Below are positions 43,629-53,900 of a DNA stretch of 64,000 nucleotides, one piece after another. The notes under the pieces are model-generated. The model searched no databases and was not told the origin of the DNA. It saw only the letters and a program-made list of their open reading frames with translations. The stretch's first letter is position 1. Each line of letters starts with the position of its first letter. Source of the stretch: an uncultured Corynebacterium sp. (lineage in GTDB: Bacteria; Actinomycetota; Actinomycetes; Mycobacteriales; Mycobacteriaceae); the NCBI GenBank assembly GCA_943914465.1, contig CALUCD010000002.1, positions 186,001 to 250,000 on the forward strand. The letters are read 5' to 3'. Both the position numbers and the translations under genes were made by a program.

Positions 43629-44192
43629 CTACCCGAAGTTCAGGTACGCCTTCGACGGCGTCGGCCCGCGCTGCCCCTGGTACTTCGACCCCAGCGTTGT
43701 GGACCCGTACGGCGTTTGCGCCGCGGACGTCAGCCGAAATAGTGCCATCTGGCCCACTTTCATGCCCGGCCAAAGCGTGATCGGCAGATTGGCAACGTTC
43801 GACAGCTCGAGGGTGATGTGGCCCGAAAAACCCGGATCGATGAACCCGGCAGTCGAGTGCGTGACCAGGCCGAGCCGCCCAAGCGAACTTTTGCCCTCCA
43901 GCCGTCCAGCGAGATCCGCCGGCAGCGTGAACTGCTCAAGCGTGGATGCCAGCACGAACTCGCCGGGGTGAAGCACAAATGGCTCACCCTCCGGGACCTC
44001 CACCACCGTTGTCAGCTCCGCCATCTCCTGCTTCGGATCAATGTGCGTGTACTTCGAGTTGTTGAAAACGCGAAATAGGTTGTCTAAGCGCACATCAATT
44101 GACGACGGCTGTATCAACGAATCGCTGAACAGCGAGATGCTCAACTGACCGTTCTCAATGGCACTGCGGATATCACGATCGGAGAGAAGCAC
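43629..44192 (-). CDS. dcd: dCTP deaminase (actinobacterial, probably dUMP-forming)
   Basis: This 187-residue homotrimeric enzyme deaminates dCTP. MLLSDRDIRSAIENG at the start, the SSIDVRL segment and the catalytic STAGFIDPGFSGHITLELSN near residue 110 are typical, with the nucleotide-capping end YQGQRGPTPSKAYLNF. In Mycobacterium the same family is a bifunctional deaminase/dUTPase giving dUMP; that is likely here. GTG 44192 is the start. Confidence 0.95.
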   Translation of the reverse strand: MLLSDRDIRSAIENGQLSISLFSDSLIQPSSIDVRLDNLFRVFNNSKYTHIDPKQEMAELTTVVEVPEGEPFVLHPGEFVLASTLEQFTLPADLAGRLEGKSSLGRLGLVTHSTAGFIDPGFSGHITLELSNVANLPITLWPGMKVGQMALFRLTSAAQTPYGSTTLGSKYQGQRGPTPSKAYLNFG

Positions 44193-44256
44193 GCGCCCAA
44201 GTCTACGTGAGGGCTATTTTTGCTTCGCGACGCCCGGTGCTACAGTGAGCGACATC

Positions 44257-44327
44257 GCCGACGTAGTTTAGTGGTAGAACATCAGCTTCCCAAGCTGAGA
44301 GTGCGAGTTCGATTCTCGTCGTCGGCT
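44257..44327 (+). tRNA. tRNA-Gly (anticodon CCC)
   Basis: The 7-bp acceptor GCCGACG pairs with CGTCGGC. The D-loop contains GTGG, and the anticodon stem TCAGC/GCTGA encloses TTCCCAA, placing CCC at 34-36. The T-arm contains GAGTTCGATTCTC. CCA is not encoded. A run of seven T follows a few bases downstream. Confidence 0.96.
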
Positions 44328-44428
44328 CAATTTTTTTCGCGGGGGATCTCCTTTCTTTCTGTGCATCATTGCCAGCGAGGTGGGCGCGTTGGGTGTCGCA
44401 CAGGGGCATCATCAAGCAGAATGCTCCC

Positions 44429-45262
44429 ATGAGACTTGAACACGCAGCGCTGATCGCCATGGTCGCCATCGGCGCGGTCCGAGGTGTGCGTGGTCGGCCC
44501 GCGCCCCCATTCAACGATCTCGGGTTTACACCCACCCTTGCGACTCCTGTGCTCTACCTCCACGGCATTAACAGCCGCGTGAACGCTTTCCGTCAGAACG
44601 CGGAATATTTGCGCAGCCACGGATATTGGGTGTGGGGCTACGACTACGGTGACATGATCGCTCCTGGGTTCTTTGGCATTGGCAACCTCGATGAGATCAT
44701 CGACGACGTTGCCGAGAATGTGGATAAGGTCCTGCACGCGACCGGCGCGTCACAGGTTGACCTGGTCGCGCACTCGCAAGGTGGACTGATGGCCAAGTTG
44801 TACATCGCCGCCGGCGGTGCTTCAAAGGTGCGCCGGCTGGTGGCGATGGGCGCGAACTTCCATGGCACGGACCTGCGCGGGCGGGTCGATCGCTACAAAC
44901 CGATCATCGAGGGCCACCCTCGCTTCGCCTCCGTAGTGGCAACCCCCGGCGCGGTACAGCAGCTCTCCGGGTCCCCTTGGTCGCTCGCGCACGCCAACGT
45001 GCCAGACACCGATCCCCGAGTGGTCTACACCTCCCTTTATTCACCTGCCGACACTGTGGTCACGCCCAACAGCGCCTCCATTCTTCGGCCGGTGGAAGGA
45101 GCCGACGTGGTGAACGTCAATGTCGCCGACGCGTACGACGGGTATGCCCCCACACACGCGCTCATGCCGCGCGACCCTGTTCTCGCTGAACTGACCCGGT
45201 GGGGGCTCGAGCGCGCTGTGGGTGACAACGCGCCGCCAAAAATCGTTTGGTTGGAGTCATGA
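44429..45262 (+). CDS. secreted or membrane-bound lipase/esterase (alpha/beta hydrolase)
   Basis: This 277-residue hydrolase starts with a hydrophobic segment (LEHAALIAMVAIGAV) that could be a signal peptide or anchor. It has VLYLHGINSRVNAFR as the oxyanion-hole strand, the nucleophile elbow VAHSQGG near residue 115, Asp near 213 (SPADTVVTP) and the histidine in APTHALMPRD. It resembles class 2 triacylglycerol lipases. It is monocistronic after the tRNA gene. Confidence 0.85.
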   Translation: MRLEHAALIAMVAIGAVRGVRGRPAPPFNDLGFTPTLATPVLYLHGINSRVNAFRQNAEYLRSHGYWVWGYDYGDMIAPGFFGIGNLDEIIDDVAENVDKVLHATGASQVDLVAHSQGGLMAKLYIAAGGASKVRRLVAMGANFHGTDLRGRVDRYKPIIEGHPRFASVVATPGAVQQLSGSPWSLAHANVPDTDPRVVYTSLYSPADTVVTPNSASILRPVEGADVVNVNVADAYDGYAPTHALMPRDPVLAELTRWGLERAVGDNAPPKIVWLES

Positions 45263-45424
45263 CGAATAGAATACACGTTCGTACTATTTTGTCTAGTTTG
45301 TTTGTAATTGATTTTGCTTCGATCGAATGTTTCCCATCTGGCCTATAAAGTTCGCATTGACTGGTCTTTGACTCTTTACTTGAGCAGCTATTCGCGCACT
45401 TTTGTTCGTTTGTTTGCTTTATCG

Positions 45425-45453
45425 TTGACACAAGTAATACGGCAAGCTATTCT
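45425..45453 (+). promoter_or_regulatory. promoter of the HNH endonuclease gene
   Basis: TTGACA (45425-45430) and TATTCT (45448-45453) are separated by 17 bp, close to the sigma-70-type consensus. It lies in a markedly AT-rich 236-bp intergenic stretch in which no gene is visible. The GTG start at 45499 follows 45 bp later with GGAAGGGGG upstream. Confidence 0.75.
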
Positions 45454-45498
45454 CGTTACCGATCTTATGTTCGATCACATTCGGGAAGGGGGACCTTG

Positions 45499-47034
45499 GT
45501 GACGACATCCATTGAGCTTGAGGTGGAGCGGATTGCAAACGCGCTCGAGTCCCTCTCCGGAATCATGATGCAACCGGACTCTCTCCAACTCATGAGCACC
45601 CATCGTGCGATAGAGCGGTTACATGCGGCACTACCACTACTGGGCAACATCAACGCCGCATTTGCATACCTCTGCCAGCGCGATAAAGCCGGGAATCTTG
45701 TCGGCGCAAACCATCCCGTCGAATACCTCACCCAGCGGCTCGGTCTGTCACGCGGCGCGGCATTCGAACTGCTCGACCACGCCAGCGCCCTTTTCGGCGA
45801 ACCGGACATCCCCCCTGTCCCGGCACAGAAGAACACCATTGGCGCGTCAACGGACGGCCCCTGTGCATTAACAGCAGAGGAACGGATGCGGCAAGAGCAG
45901 GAAGCCGAAAGACGCAAGGCTGCAGCGAAAGCAGCCCAGGAGCGGGCACGTAAGGCCGCCCAGGAGAAGAGGGCGACCGAAGAGAAAAAACGGATCATCC
46001 GCCAAGTAATGCGCGACCCGAACGAACACTCAGACCCAGGCCGGGCTGAACTCTACGCCCACGCTTTGGAGGTCGCCGCGGAGATGAGGCCGGAAGAGCT
46101 GCGGAAATACGTTACCTCTCGCGTTCGGAAGGCGAACCGCGCCGGGCGCGACCTTGGAGGGAAGATCGATCCGTTGGCGGCATATAAGAAGCGCACCATT
46201 GTGTTCAGCGAACCTGACGCCGATGGTGGCTCGTGGGCAAAGATCTACCTTGATCGCGCATCACGGGCTTTACTTGAGGCGGCACTTGCCGGCGGCGATG
46301 CGCCAGGCTCCAACCTGCCAGAAGGCCATGACGACACCCGGCACAAACGTCAGCGTCGGTTCGATCACCTGGTGGAGATCATCCGCCGCTACAGCACCGC
46401 GAAAACGACACGCCAGGGCGGCGTCGGCACTCTGGTCGTGACATTCACCCTCGAAGACCTGCGCACGGCTGGCCCAGAAACCGAATTCCCCTGCAATACT
46501 GGGGCAGGCTTGACCGCCCTCGACCTCGTGCAGCTCGGTCTCGCTGGCGACAGCTTCGCCCTCCAGTTGGACTCCGCCACTGCGGTCCCACTGTCAATGG
46601 GCCGCGCCCGCTTCGCGAGCATTGAGCAGCGAATCCTCCTTCTGGCCATGCAGGGAGTATGCGCATGGAACGGGTGCACAAAACCAGGCATTGAGCTTGA
46701 GGCACACCACCTCGTGTCCTATCTCCGCGGCGGTGTGACCAGCATAGATAATCTGCTCCTACTGTGCCGGGAACACCATAGATGCAACAACGACCACCGA
46801 GACGGCTCCGGCGGAAAAGGCTACTTCGACAAAGACCCGCACACCGGCATGGTGCACTACCATCCCGCGGGCGGCGGGCCGCCAACTGCGACCGCCACCT
46901 ACCAATACCGACAATCCCCCGGTCAACGCCTCGCGGAACGGGCACAGCGCCGACACGGCCGCGCAAGTCCAGACCGCGGCATATCGGCTGCCGCGATGCG
47001 CACGCCTGACCCTGTGTTATTTCAGCCCGGATAG
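45499..47034 (+). CDS. DUF222/HNH endonuclease domain protein
   Basis: This 511-residue protein has a DUF222-like N-terminal helical region, a charged coiled coil (AEERMRQEQEAERRKAAAKA and following, about 115-165), and a C-terminal HNH nuclease. The HNH core is ELEAHHLVSYLRGGVTSIDN followed by LLLLCREHHRCNND, with two CxxC-like cysteines (CAWNGC, LCREHH). Such proteins occur in many copies in actinobacterial genomes, sometimes in mobile contexts; a specific role is unknown. The AT-rich leader contrasts with the surroundings. Confidence 0.85.
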   Translation: MTTSIELEVERIANALESLSGIMMQPDSLQLMSTHRAIERLHAALPLLGNINAAFAYLCQRDKAGNLVGANHPVEYLTQRLGLSRGAAFELLDHASALFGEPDIPPVPAQKNTIGASTDGPCALTAEERMRQEQEAERRKAAAKAAQERARKAAQEKRATEEKKRIIRQVMRDPNEHSDPGRAELYAHALEVAAEMRPEELRKYVTSRVRKANRAGRDLGGKIDPLAAYKKRTIVFSEPDADGGSWAKIYLDRASRALLEAALAGGDAPGSNLPEGHDDTRHKRQRRFDHLVEIIRRYSTAKTTRQGGVGTLVVTFTLEDLRTAGPETEFPCNTGAGLTALDLVQLGLAGDSFALQLDSATAVPLSMGRARFASIEQRILLLAMQGVCAWNGCTKPGIELEAHHLVSYLRGGVTSIDNLLLLCREHHRCNNDHRDGSGGKGYFDKDPHTGMVHYHPAGGGPPTATATYQYRQSPGQRLAERAQRRHGRASPDRGISAAAMRTPDPVLFQPG

Positions 47035-47112
47035 ACCCGGCTGCCACCCGGACCGTGGGGCTCGCTCCGTTTACCCCTCGCGCCCCTTTGCCCCCTTTTG
47101 CACCCTTAGGGG

Positions 47113-48927
47113 TTAGGGGTTGCCCCTGCCCAGATTCGGGCGCCTCAGGGTGTCCCGGCCCGTATCCCGGCCCGGGGTCTCACGGGCGGGGTTGGACCGC
47201 GGGGCGGGATCGCGCGGTTCGTTCTCACGCGGTGCGTCGTCCTCGCAACGCACTATCGGCTGCGGGTCATACACCGTTGTCTGGGTCTCACGGCTGATCT
47301 CATTGCCGGCAAGGTCCTTAATGATGCGCGTATCAGACGTGGTGAAGCCCGGCGTACCGCGCGAGGGGATGCAATCTTCCTTCACGGTGATCTCTTCCGG
47401 CTCCGTTTCATCCCAACGCCCACCGTTGATGGACTCCACCGTCACCGACCGCACACCCATCAAATTGACCGTCAGTTCCCCATCAAGAGAGGTCGTGATC
47501 TTCACCGGATGCGCCGAATCATTTCGGAACTGCAAATCAATCGACCCCTCGTAGACTGTCGCCTCACGGCCAGCCGGGTAGCGCGAAATGTAGTACGAGT
47601 GCGGGGTGTGGGCCACATCGGTCATCCCCGCAAAGTACGCCGCGTTGTAGAGGGTGGTGGCGAACTGAGAAATGCCGCCCCCGACCGCCTTATCAGCGCG
47701 ACCGTTCAAAATGATGCCGGAAGATACATACCCCTGCTCTTCCCCGCGTGGACCGGTATAGCCGTTGAGCGAGAAGGTCTCTCCAGGGTTCACAATCGCA
47801 CCATTGACCTTCTCGGCGACCAGCCCGATGTTCTTTCCGGACGCCTCGGAGTACCCGCCGGTAGTGAAAGTGCCTACTACCTCATCAAACGTCGCCTTCT
47901 GGGCCATCTCCGTTGTAAACATCGCAGGCTCCGGCTTGTACGCCGCATCCCAGGTGCGGGGCGCTTCGTCCAAGACACGCTTGTCGAAGTCGCCCAGGCT
48001 GGAATCCCAGTCCACAACCAGGCCGTCCTTGGACGGTTCGACCCCGCCGCCTTCCAGAACACGCGCGTTTTGCATCTGCTGTTCAGTGCCCGCCAGCTGC
48101 TCGCCGAAGATCCCCTGGGCCGCGTCGCGGTTGATGTTCGGCTCGATCTTGCCGTTGACGTTCTCGAACTGCACCACCTCACCGAGTCGCTCCTGCGGGA
48201 TGGTCGCTGCGACATCATCTTTACCCTTGAGGGTGAGCGGTCCGCTCAGCGCGGCGCGCACGGGGCCCTGCTCGGCGTCGCGCAAGGCAGCGGCATCAAT
48301 CTCGGGGTCGATCTCATCCGGGTCGATGGTCACCCCGTTCGGGTTCAGCCAGCCGGTAGTCACCCGATCGCGCAGGTGCTGCGCATCAACGTCTTGCCCC
48401 GGCTCCGCAGGTGTCGTCTCGGCTTTGCCGTCAACGATGCGGATGGCACCGTCAACCGGGTCAACCTTCAGCTCCTGATGCACCCGCTCGAGCTCTGGTT
48501 GCAAGGCGCTCTCGTTCACCGTCGGCACCACGTCGACTTCACGGGTGGTGAAAAGATTGCGCAGTCGGGTGAACGGGTTGATCGGTTCGGTACCGGCCGC
48601 GTCCACAGTGGCCTGCCAGTCAATCCCGAGGCCAGCCTGATCGGGCACGATCTGACTGGTCTGGCTGGCGGCCTTGACCTGGACCGGTTTCCCCTCCACG
48701 CCGCCGAGTTCGGATTCAAGCGTTGCGCGCGCCTCGTCATGGCCCATTCCCCCGATGGGCACGCCGCCCACCGTGGTCCCCCGGGGCACATGGCCCCGGT
48801 TCAGCGCGAGGTCTGCAAAGTAAAGCAGGACCAGCAGCGCCGAGATGCCGACGAGTACACCGAGCGCGATCTTGCCACCCTTGCCGCTGAGAAAGTCTCG
48901 GGACGAGGTTGCTTTCACCGTAGTCAC
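47113..48927 (-). CDS. VanW family membrane-anchored protein
   Basis: This 604-residue protein has one N-terminal membrane helix (about residues 19-40), two beta-rich putative peptidoglycan-binding repeats (about 50-330) and a VanW domain (about 340-500). The domain shows VNPGETFSLNGYTGPRGEEQ and GGGISQFATTLYNAAYFAGM. A G5-like region and an Arg/Pro-rich tail follow. It probably acts outside the membrane on or near peptidoglycan. GTG 48927 follows TACCCT by 7 bp, a leaderless pattern. Confidence 0.87.
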   Translation of the reverse strand: MTTVKATSSRDFLSGKGGKIALGVLVGISALLVLLYFADLALNRGHVPRGTTVGGVPIGGMGHDEARATLESELGGVEGKPVQVKAASQTSQIVPDQAGLGIDWQATVDAAGTEPINPFTRLRNLFTTREVDVVPTVNESALQPELERVHQELKVDPVDGAIRIVDGKAETTPAEPGQDVDAQHLRDRVTTGWLNPNGVTIDPDEIDPEIDAAALRDAEQGPVRAALSGPLTLKGKDDVAATIPQERLGEVVQFENVNGKIEPNINRDAAQGIFGEQLAGTEQQMQNARVLEGGGVEPSKDGLVVDWDSSLGDFDKRVLDEAPRTWDAAYKPEPAMFTTEMAQKATFDEVVGTFTTGGYSEASGKNIGLVAEKVNGAIVNPGETFSLNGYTGPRGEEQGYVSSGIILNGRADKAVGGGISQFATTLYNAAYFAGMTDVAHTPHSYYISRYPAGREATVYEGSIDLQFRNDSAHPVKITTSLDGELTVNLMGVRSVTVESINGGRWDETEPEEITVKEDCIPSRGTPGFTTSDTRIIKDLAGNEISRETQTTVYDPQPIVRCEDDAPRENEPRDPAPRSNPARETPGRDTGRDTLRRPNLGRGNP

Positions 48928-49075
48928 TTGACATAGGGTAGTGGACGCCGGTGAAAGACGATAGTAAACCGCTTAGCCAAACTCTATATTTCGGATTTTC
49001 AGCGCACACAATTCCCCAACCCCGTACGCATTTCCCAGCCATAGGCGTTGCTGGTGGGGTCACAGGCTGACGGAG

Positions 49076-50308
49076 TTACAGGCCAGCGTCGATAAGCTGC
49101 TGTTGTCCGCGAATCGCGGCCTCTTCAACGCGGGCAAGCGGCAACTCCCCCGACTCCGCCGCCGCGGTGACATAGTCGATAATTCCCGCCACATCCGCCC
49201 CCGACGACCAAAGAGCCTGGTCAGCACCGGCGGCAATCGCGCGCTTCACAGCCTCAGGGGTCGGAGCGTAATCCAAAATCCCACGCATGCCCGAAAGGTC
49301 ATCGGTGACCACCACCCCGCCAAACGGCACCCCACCAGGGTAGTCGCCCTCGCGCAGTATGCGATACGCCTCCGGATTCAGCGAGCTGGGCACCCCCTCA
49401 GACCCCATCCCGGGCACGATCATGTGGCCCATCATGACACTTGTCACACCACCCGGAAACTGCGCGGCGAGCGGACCATACGGCAGCATGTCCAACGCGC
49501 GCACCTCCTCCAGCGGCGGGGTCACCGCCAACGCATGGTGCGTATCCCCCGACGCCCGGCCGTGGCCCGGGAAATGCTTGAACGTCGGCGTCACTCCCGC
49601 ATCGATCAGCCCCTGCGCAAACAGCGCGGCGACGCGCGCGACCTCCACCGGATCACCCCCAAACGCGCGATCACCCACGATGTCCAAACCTGTCACATCC
49701 AGATCGACGACGGGCGCGTAATCCACATTCACGCCATGCTCGCGCAGCGACCGCCCAATGTCGTACCCCGTCCCCTGGATCACCTCATCGGGGGTGCCAG
49801 CCAGCGCCCGCGGCGCCATGAAGTCCCCCAACACCTTGGTGTGCCGCTGCACACGGCCGCCCTCAAAATCAATCGCCACCGCAAACGGTCGCGGGTGCTG
49901 CTCGCGCAGCGCGTTAATGTCGCGGCCCGGTTCGGTCAGCAGCCCAGGATCCGCCCAACTCGGGATGATCAGCCCCCCAACCCCCTGCTCAAGCGCAGCC
50001 CGGGCCTGCTCATAATCCGTCACCCCAACCACCATGAGCGAGGCGACCTTACCGCGCACATCGGCCGGCACCCGCGCCTGCGCCGAACCCATGTCAGCCG
50101 GGGTGACCGGCGTCACCGGCGGCGGTGGAGGCGGCGTTGACGTGGACGGGGCAACCGCCTCTTCCGCGCTGGGGCTGGCATCGGCACTCACCTGCATGCT
50201 CGGCGGCTCCTGCGCACCGCGCCCACCTGCGCATCCAGACAACGACGAAGACACGAGCACGGCGGCGGCCACTGCACTCGTTACCGCGGTACGGGTCTTT
50301 GCTCGCAT
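49076..50308 (-). CDS. glycoside hydrolase family 3 lipoprotein (beta-N-acetylhexosaminidase type)
   Basis: This 410-residue lipoprotein has the lipobox LSGC (Cys26) and a Pro-rich spacer. A GH3 barrel follows with KHFPGHGRASGDTHHALA near residue 240, giving the NagZ-like Asp-His general acid/base pair. The nucleophile Asp lies in VVVTDDLSGMRGI near 333. It likely removes N-acetylglucosamine from cell-wall fragments or glycans outside the membrane. ATG 50308 has AAAGGA 9 nt upstream; the earlier in-frame ATG codons at 50335 and 50341 fall in a short direct repeat. Confidence 0.9.
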   Translation of the reverse strand: MRAKTRTAVTSAVAAAVLVSSSLSGCAGGRGAQEPPSMQVSADASPSAEEAVAPSTSTPPPPPPVTPVTPADMGSAQARVPADVRGKVASLMVVGVTDYEQARAALEQGVGGLIIPSWADPGLLTEPGRDINALREQHPRPFAVAIDFEGGRVQRHTKVLGDFMAPRALAGTPDEVIQGTGYDIGRSLREHGVNVDYAPVVDLDVTGLDIVGDRAFGGDPVEVARVAALFAQGLIDAGVTPTFKHFPGHGRASGDTHHALAVTPPLEEVRALDMLPYGPLAAQFPGGVTSVMMGHMIVPGMGSEGVPSSLNPEAYRILREGDYPGGVPFGGVVVTDDLSGMRGILDYAPTPEAVKRAIAAGADQALWSSGADVAGIIDYVTAAAESGELPLARVEEAAIRGQQQLIDAGL

Positions 50309-50327
50309 CGACCCACGTCCTTTCTGG

Positions 50328-50374
50328 TCACTCATGGACACTTCTCACTCATGGCCGCTTCTGGTCACTCATGG
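50328..50374. repeat. three copies of a 10-bp direct repeat in the leader of the GH3 gene
   Basis: TCACTCATGG occurs at 50328, 50345 and 50365, in the last case extended as CTGGTCACTCATGG. On the minus strand each copy reads CCATGAGTGA and so offers a spurious ATG. They lie between the divergent GH3 and DUF2613 genes. Confidence 0.6.
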
Positions 50375-50446
50375 TCAGTTGTCGGGCAGTGAAACCCCAT
50401 ATACTCTACGCGCGATTTGTTACACAACGCTGCTAGGCTGCTTTGC

Positions 50447-50815
50447 ATGTCACACCGTACCGACTTCGGTGCCGCCGGCGCCGACGATACCGGCTCCACC
50501 ACCGAGTTCCCCGCGGTGCCCGGGCGGGACGGCGTGCGCGCGCCCGAACCACACGCTCCCGCACCACCCCCACCGCCTGGCCACCGCGGCACACCCGGCA
50601 CACTCCGCGCACCCGGCACACTCCGCGCACCCCGGACAGGGGCTCGTCGGGCCGCCTCTTCCGTCCTCGCCAGCACCGTGGTCGGCGTGGTCCTTGGCAT
50701 CGTGGGTGTGCTGGGCATCGCGGCGTTTTCTGGCCAAGCCACCGTGCCCCAGGGCGGAGCGGTACCCGCCGATGAGGCCGTGTTCGGCGGGCCGGAGTAC
50801 GGCTCGCGCGAGTAG
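50447..50815 (+). CDS. small DUF2613-like membrane protein
   Basis: This 122-residue protein has a Pro/Ala/Gly-rich N-terminus with a duplicated TLRAP block from an 18-bp DNA repeat (50593-50628). It has one membrane helix (SSVLASTVVGVVLGIVGVLG, about 78-100) and ends in a short outer tail. The helix region matches the DUF2613 proteins found next to aftD in corynebacteria. ATG 50447 follows TAGGCT by 7 bp (leaderless). Confidence 0.7.
   Translation: MSHRTDFGAAGADDTGSTTEFPAVPGRDGVRAPEPHAPAPPPPPGHRGTPGTLRAPGTLRAPRTGARRAASSVLASTVVGVVLGIVGVLGIAAFSGQATVPQGGAVPADEAVFGGPEYGSRE
50593..50628 (+). repeat. 18-bp in-frame tandem repeat, two units, in the DUF2613-like gene
   Basis: ACCCGGCACACTCCGCGC is present twice in succession at 50593 and 50611 without mismatch. 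It encodes the repeated T-L-R-A-P block. Confidence 0.85.
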
Positions 50816-50903
50816 CCAAACGCGTGTAACGGATAGCGAGTAAGCAGTCATTCCCGCCGCCACACACCGGCCCACCGCCCAACGCTGGTCGAGCTTTCGC
50901 CAC

Positions 50904-53900
50904 ATGCCGACGGCCCCGCGATGGGTCCCGCGCCGGGTCTTTCCCTGGGTCTCGCGCAGGCCGAATATTTCCCACTGGCCGGACCCACCAGGCGGACGTG
51001 CGCTATGGCTCGGCTGCCTCGCCTTGACGCTCCTGAGCTTTTTCCAACCCCCCGGGCGCATCGCCGCCGACACGAAGTTCGACCTCACCGCCAACCCGGG
51101 CGGATTTTTGCGGGGCGCGCTGCACGCCTGGACTGACGCGTTTCCCCTCGGGCAGATGCAGAACCAGGCCTACGGTTATCTGTTTCCGCAGGGGTTGTTC
51201 TTCTGGCTCGCCGAACTCGCCAGCGCCAGCGTCGCTCGCGTCAGCCCTGCCCCCGTCGAAATTCCCTCTTGGCTCGCCCAACGCGTCTGGTGGGCGCTGT
51301 TGTTGTGTGTGGCGTACTCTGGCACCCTCATTCTGGCCAGGCGCCTCGGCATCACCTTGCCGCTGGCTGCCGTCGCCGCGGCCAGCCTGTACGCGCTGTC
51401 ACCGCGCATTCTGACCACGCTGACGGCGATCTCCTCGGAAGCTTGGCCGGTCGCGCTGGTGCCCTGGACCCTCATACCGCTCGTACCGCTCATGACGCTC
51501 GTACCACGAGCATTACGCCGCACTCCCACTTGGCCGCGCCTGGCCGCCGCGGCGCTGCCCGTCGCGGCCATGGGCGGGGTCAACGCTACCGCCACCGCCG
51601 CGGCGTGCCTGCCTGCCGCCATCTACCTCCTGGCGCGCGGGCGGATCAAAGCGGCTGCCGGGTTCACTCTCGGTGCGTTGGCGGTGTCCGCCTGGTGGAT
51701 CGGGCCACTGTTTGTGCTTGGCCACTACTCGCCGCCGTTTACAGAGTTCATCGAGTCCGCCACCGTCACCACCTCGTGGCTCAGCCCCGTCGAGATTCTG
51801 CGCGGCGCCACCAGCTGGGCCCCGTTTGTGGACGCCGAGCGCACCGCCGGCTTCCTGCTTGTCGGCGAACCGACATTCATCATCGCCACCTGCGCCGTCG
51901 CCGCCCTTGGGCTTGCGGGTCTTGCGCGCGCCGATTTCCCGCAACGCCACGCGTTCGTGGTCATGTTCAGCGTTGGGTTCGCCATTCTCGCCAGCGCCCA
52001 CATGGGCATTTCGCTTTACGACGCCTCCCTCGCCCCCCTCCGCAACCTCCACAAATTCGATCCCCTCGTCCGCCTCCCACTCACCCTTGGGGTGGGCTGG
52101 CTGCTTGTCGGGGTACACACGTCGAGGACGAGCGACGCTGCCGCAAGGGATACCGCCACAACCCCCACGGCCACAACCACAGCCAAAGCCGCGGCCAAAA
52201 CCACCGCGGCCCTGCTCGCCGCCGCCATCGCCATTGCCCCCGCTTGGTCGCTTCGCCTGCTGCCTGAGGGCACCTGGCGAAGCATCCCCGAGGACTGGAT
52301 CGCCGCCGGCCAGTGGCTTGACCAGCACGCCGCGCACACCCGCACCCTCGTCGTGCCGGCTGTGCCGTTTGCCCGCCAGGAGTGGGGCTGGACGCGCGAC
52401 GAGCCAATTCAAGCGTTGACCTCCTCCCGCTTCGCATTTCGTGACGCGATTCCATTGGTGGACCCGGAGGCGATTCGGGGGCTGGATGGGCAGGTGGGCA
52501 GCGTCGATACGCACGCACTTCGTGCGATTGGTGTCGGCGCGGTGATTGTGCGCCACGACCTGGAGAAACAACCCGACACCCCCGACCTTGGGGAGCCGAG
52601 CGCGCGTTTCGGCGCCCTTGATGTGCACCTGCTTGAACCGGCGCGCGACATGATGATCACCGGCGACGCAGCACTGCCGGTTGACGCCGGCGGTGAAGCG
52701 CTTCCGCTGCTGTGGCGCGAGCTCGGCTACTTTCCTGCTCAGCTCACCGGCGCTGACACTGGCACGCACCACGGCACAGACGAGCCCGCACCGGCGATCA
52801 TCACTGACACCCCCGCCCTTGCCGCCCGCAACTACGGCACCCTCAACGGCGCTCAGTCTGCACACCTGGTCTCCCTTGATGAGGACACCACCGTGCACAA
52901 CCGCCTCAAGGACTACCCGTCTGCTGGCAGGCGTACCGGCGTGAGCACATTCGTCACCGCAGTCGAGGATGCAGTATCCAGCGAGCCGGCGGACCCTGCC
53001 GATATTTCGGTGCGCGCCTCCTCCTCCGCCGCCGACGCGGGCGCGTTCGGCGGTGCCCAAGCCTCCAAATCGCTGACCGCCGCGTTTGATGGGATCGACG
53101 ACACCGCCTGGTGGCCCGCCCCCGGCGACGGCCGCGGCTGGATCGAATTCACCTCCACCACCGAGACCATCTCCATTACCGCCACCGAAGACACCACGGT
53201 CACCGTCACTACCACCAGCACCCCGCCTGCTGCTGATGATGCGCACGTAGACCAGCCCGCCGCCTCAAGCACGCGCGAAGTCTCGCTCGTCGCCGACCAG
53301 CCCCGCACGTTCCGGGTGTCCACCGGCCCCGCCAGCACCGTGCGCGTCGCGCTGACCGAGCCGGTCGGCATCGCCGAGATCGAGGCCGGTATTCGGCGCA
53401 TCGTCAACGTCGAAGGCACCGCCGACGCCTACTTTTTCCAGCGACTTTTCCCGGCAACTGACGTGATGCAACGCCGCTTCACCACCGCCACCGACGCGCG
53501 CTGGCAGCTCAGCGCCCCGGCCACCATCGACGGCACCGAGCACGCCGAAGGCGCCACCGTCGCCCTTTCGGCCGGCCCCCACGAGCTGATCACCGACGCC
53601 GAAACCATCCTGCTGACCAGCAGCGAACTCGCCCTGCCCGGCTGGAAATCCTTCGACGGCACCGTCGAAGCTGCCGCCACTCCGCGCACAATTGTGACCA
53701 CCCGCGGCTTCAACGAAGGCCTGCGCGCACGTGTGGGCGAGGTCGAACTTGTACCCACGCGTGTCGACGCCTCCACCCAAGCCTTCCTCCTTCCCCCCAA
53801 CCTCACCGGCGAGTTCGTCATGTACCACGCCGGCGACGCCCCGTACCGCCGCAGCCTGGCGGTCGGCGGGGCGGTTTCCCTGCTCACCGCGCTGCTGTGC

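Noticed and set aside
45263..45498. Prophage or insertion-sequence boundary in the AT-rich gap before the HNH gene
   Set aside because: No inverted or target-site repeats, integrase or transposase found; the stretch looks like an ordinary promoter region.
51513..53246. 577-codon open frame opposite aftD
   Set aside because: It is a Gly/Arg-rich translation typical of antisense frames in high-GC coding DNA; no start signal.
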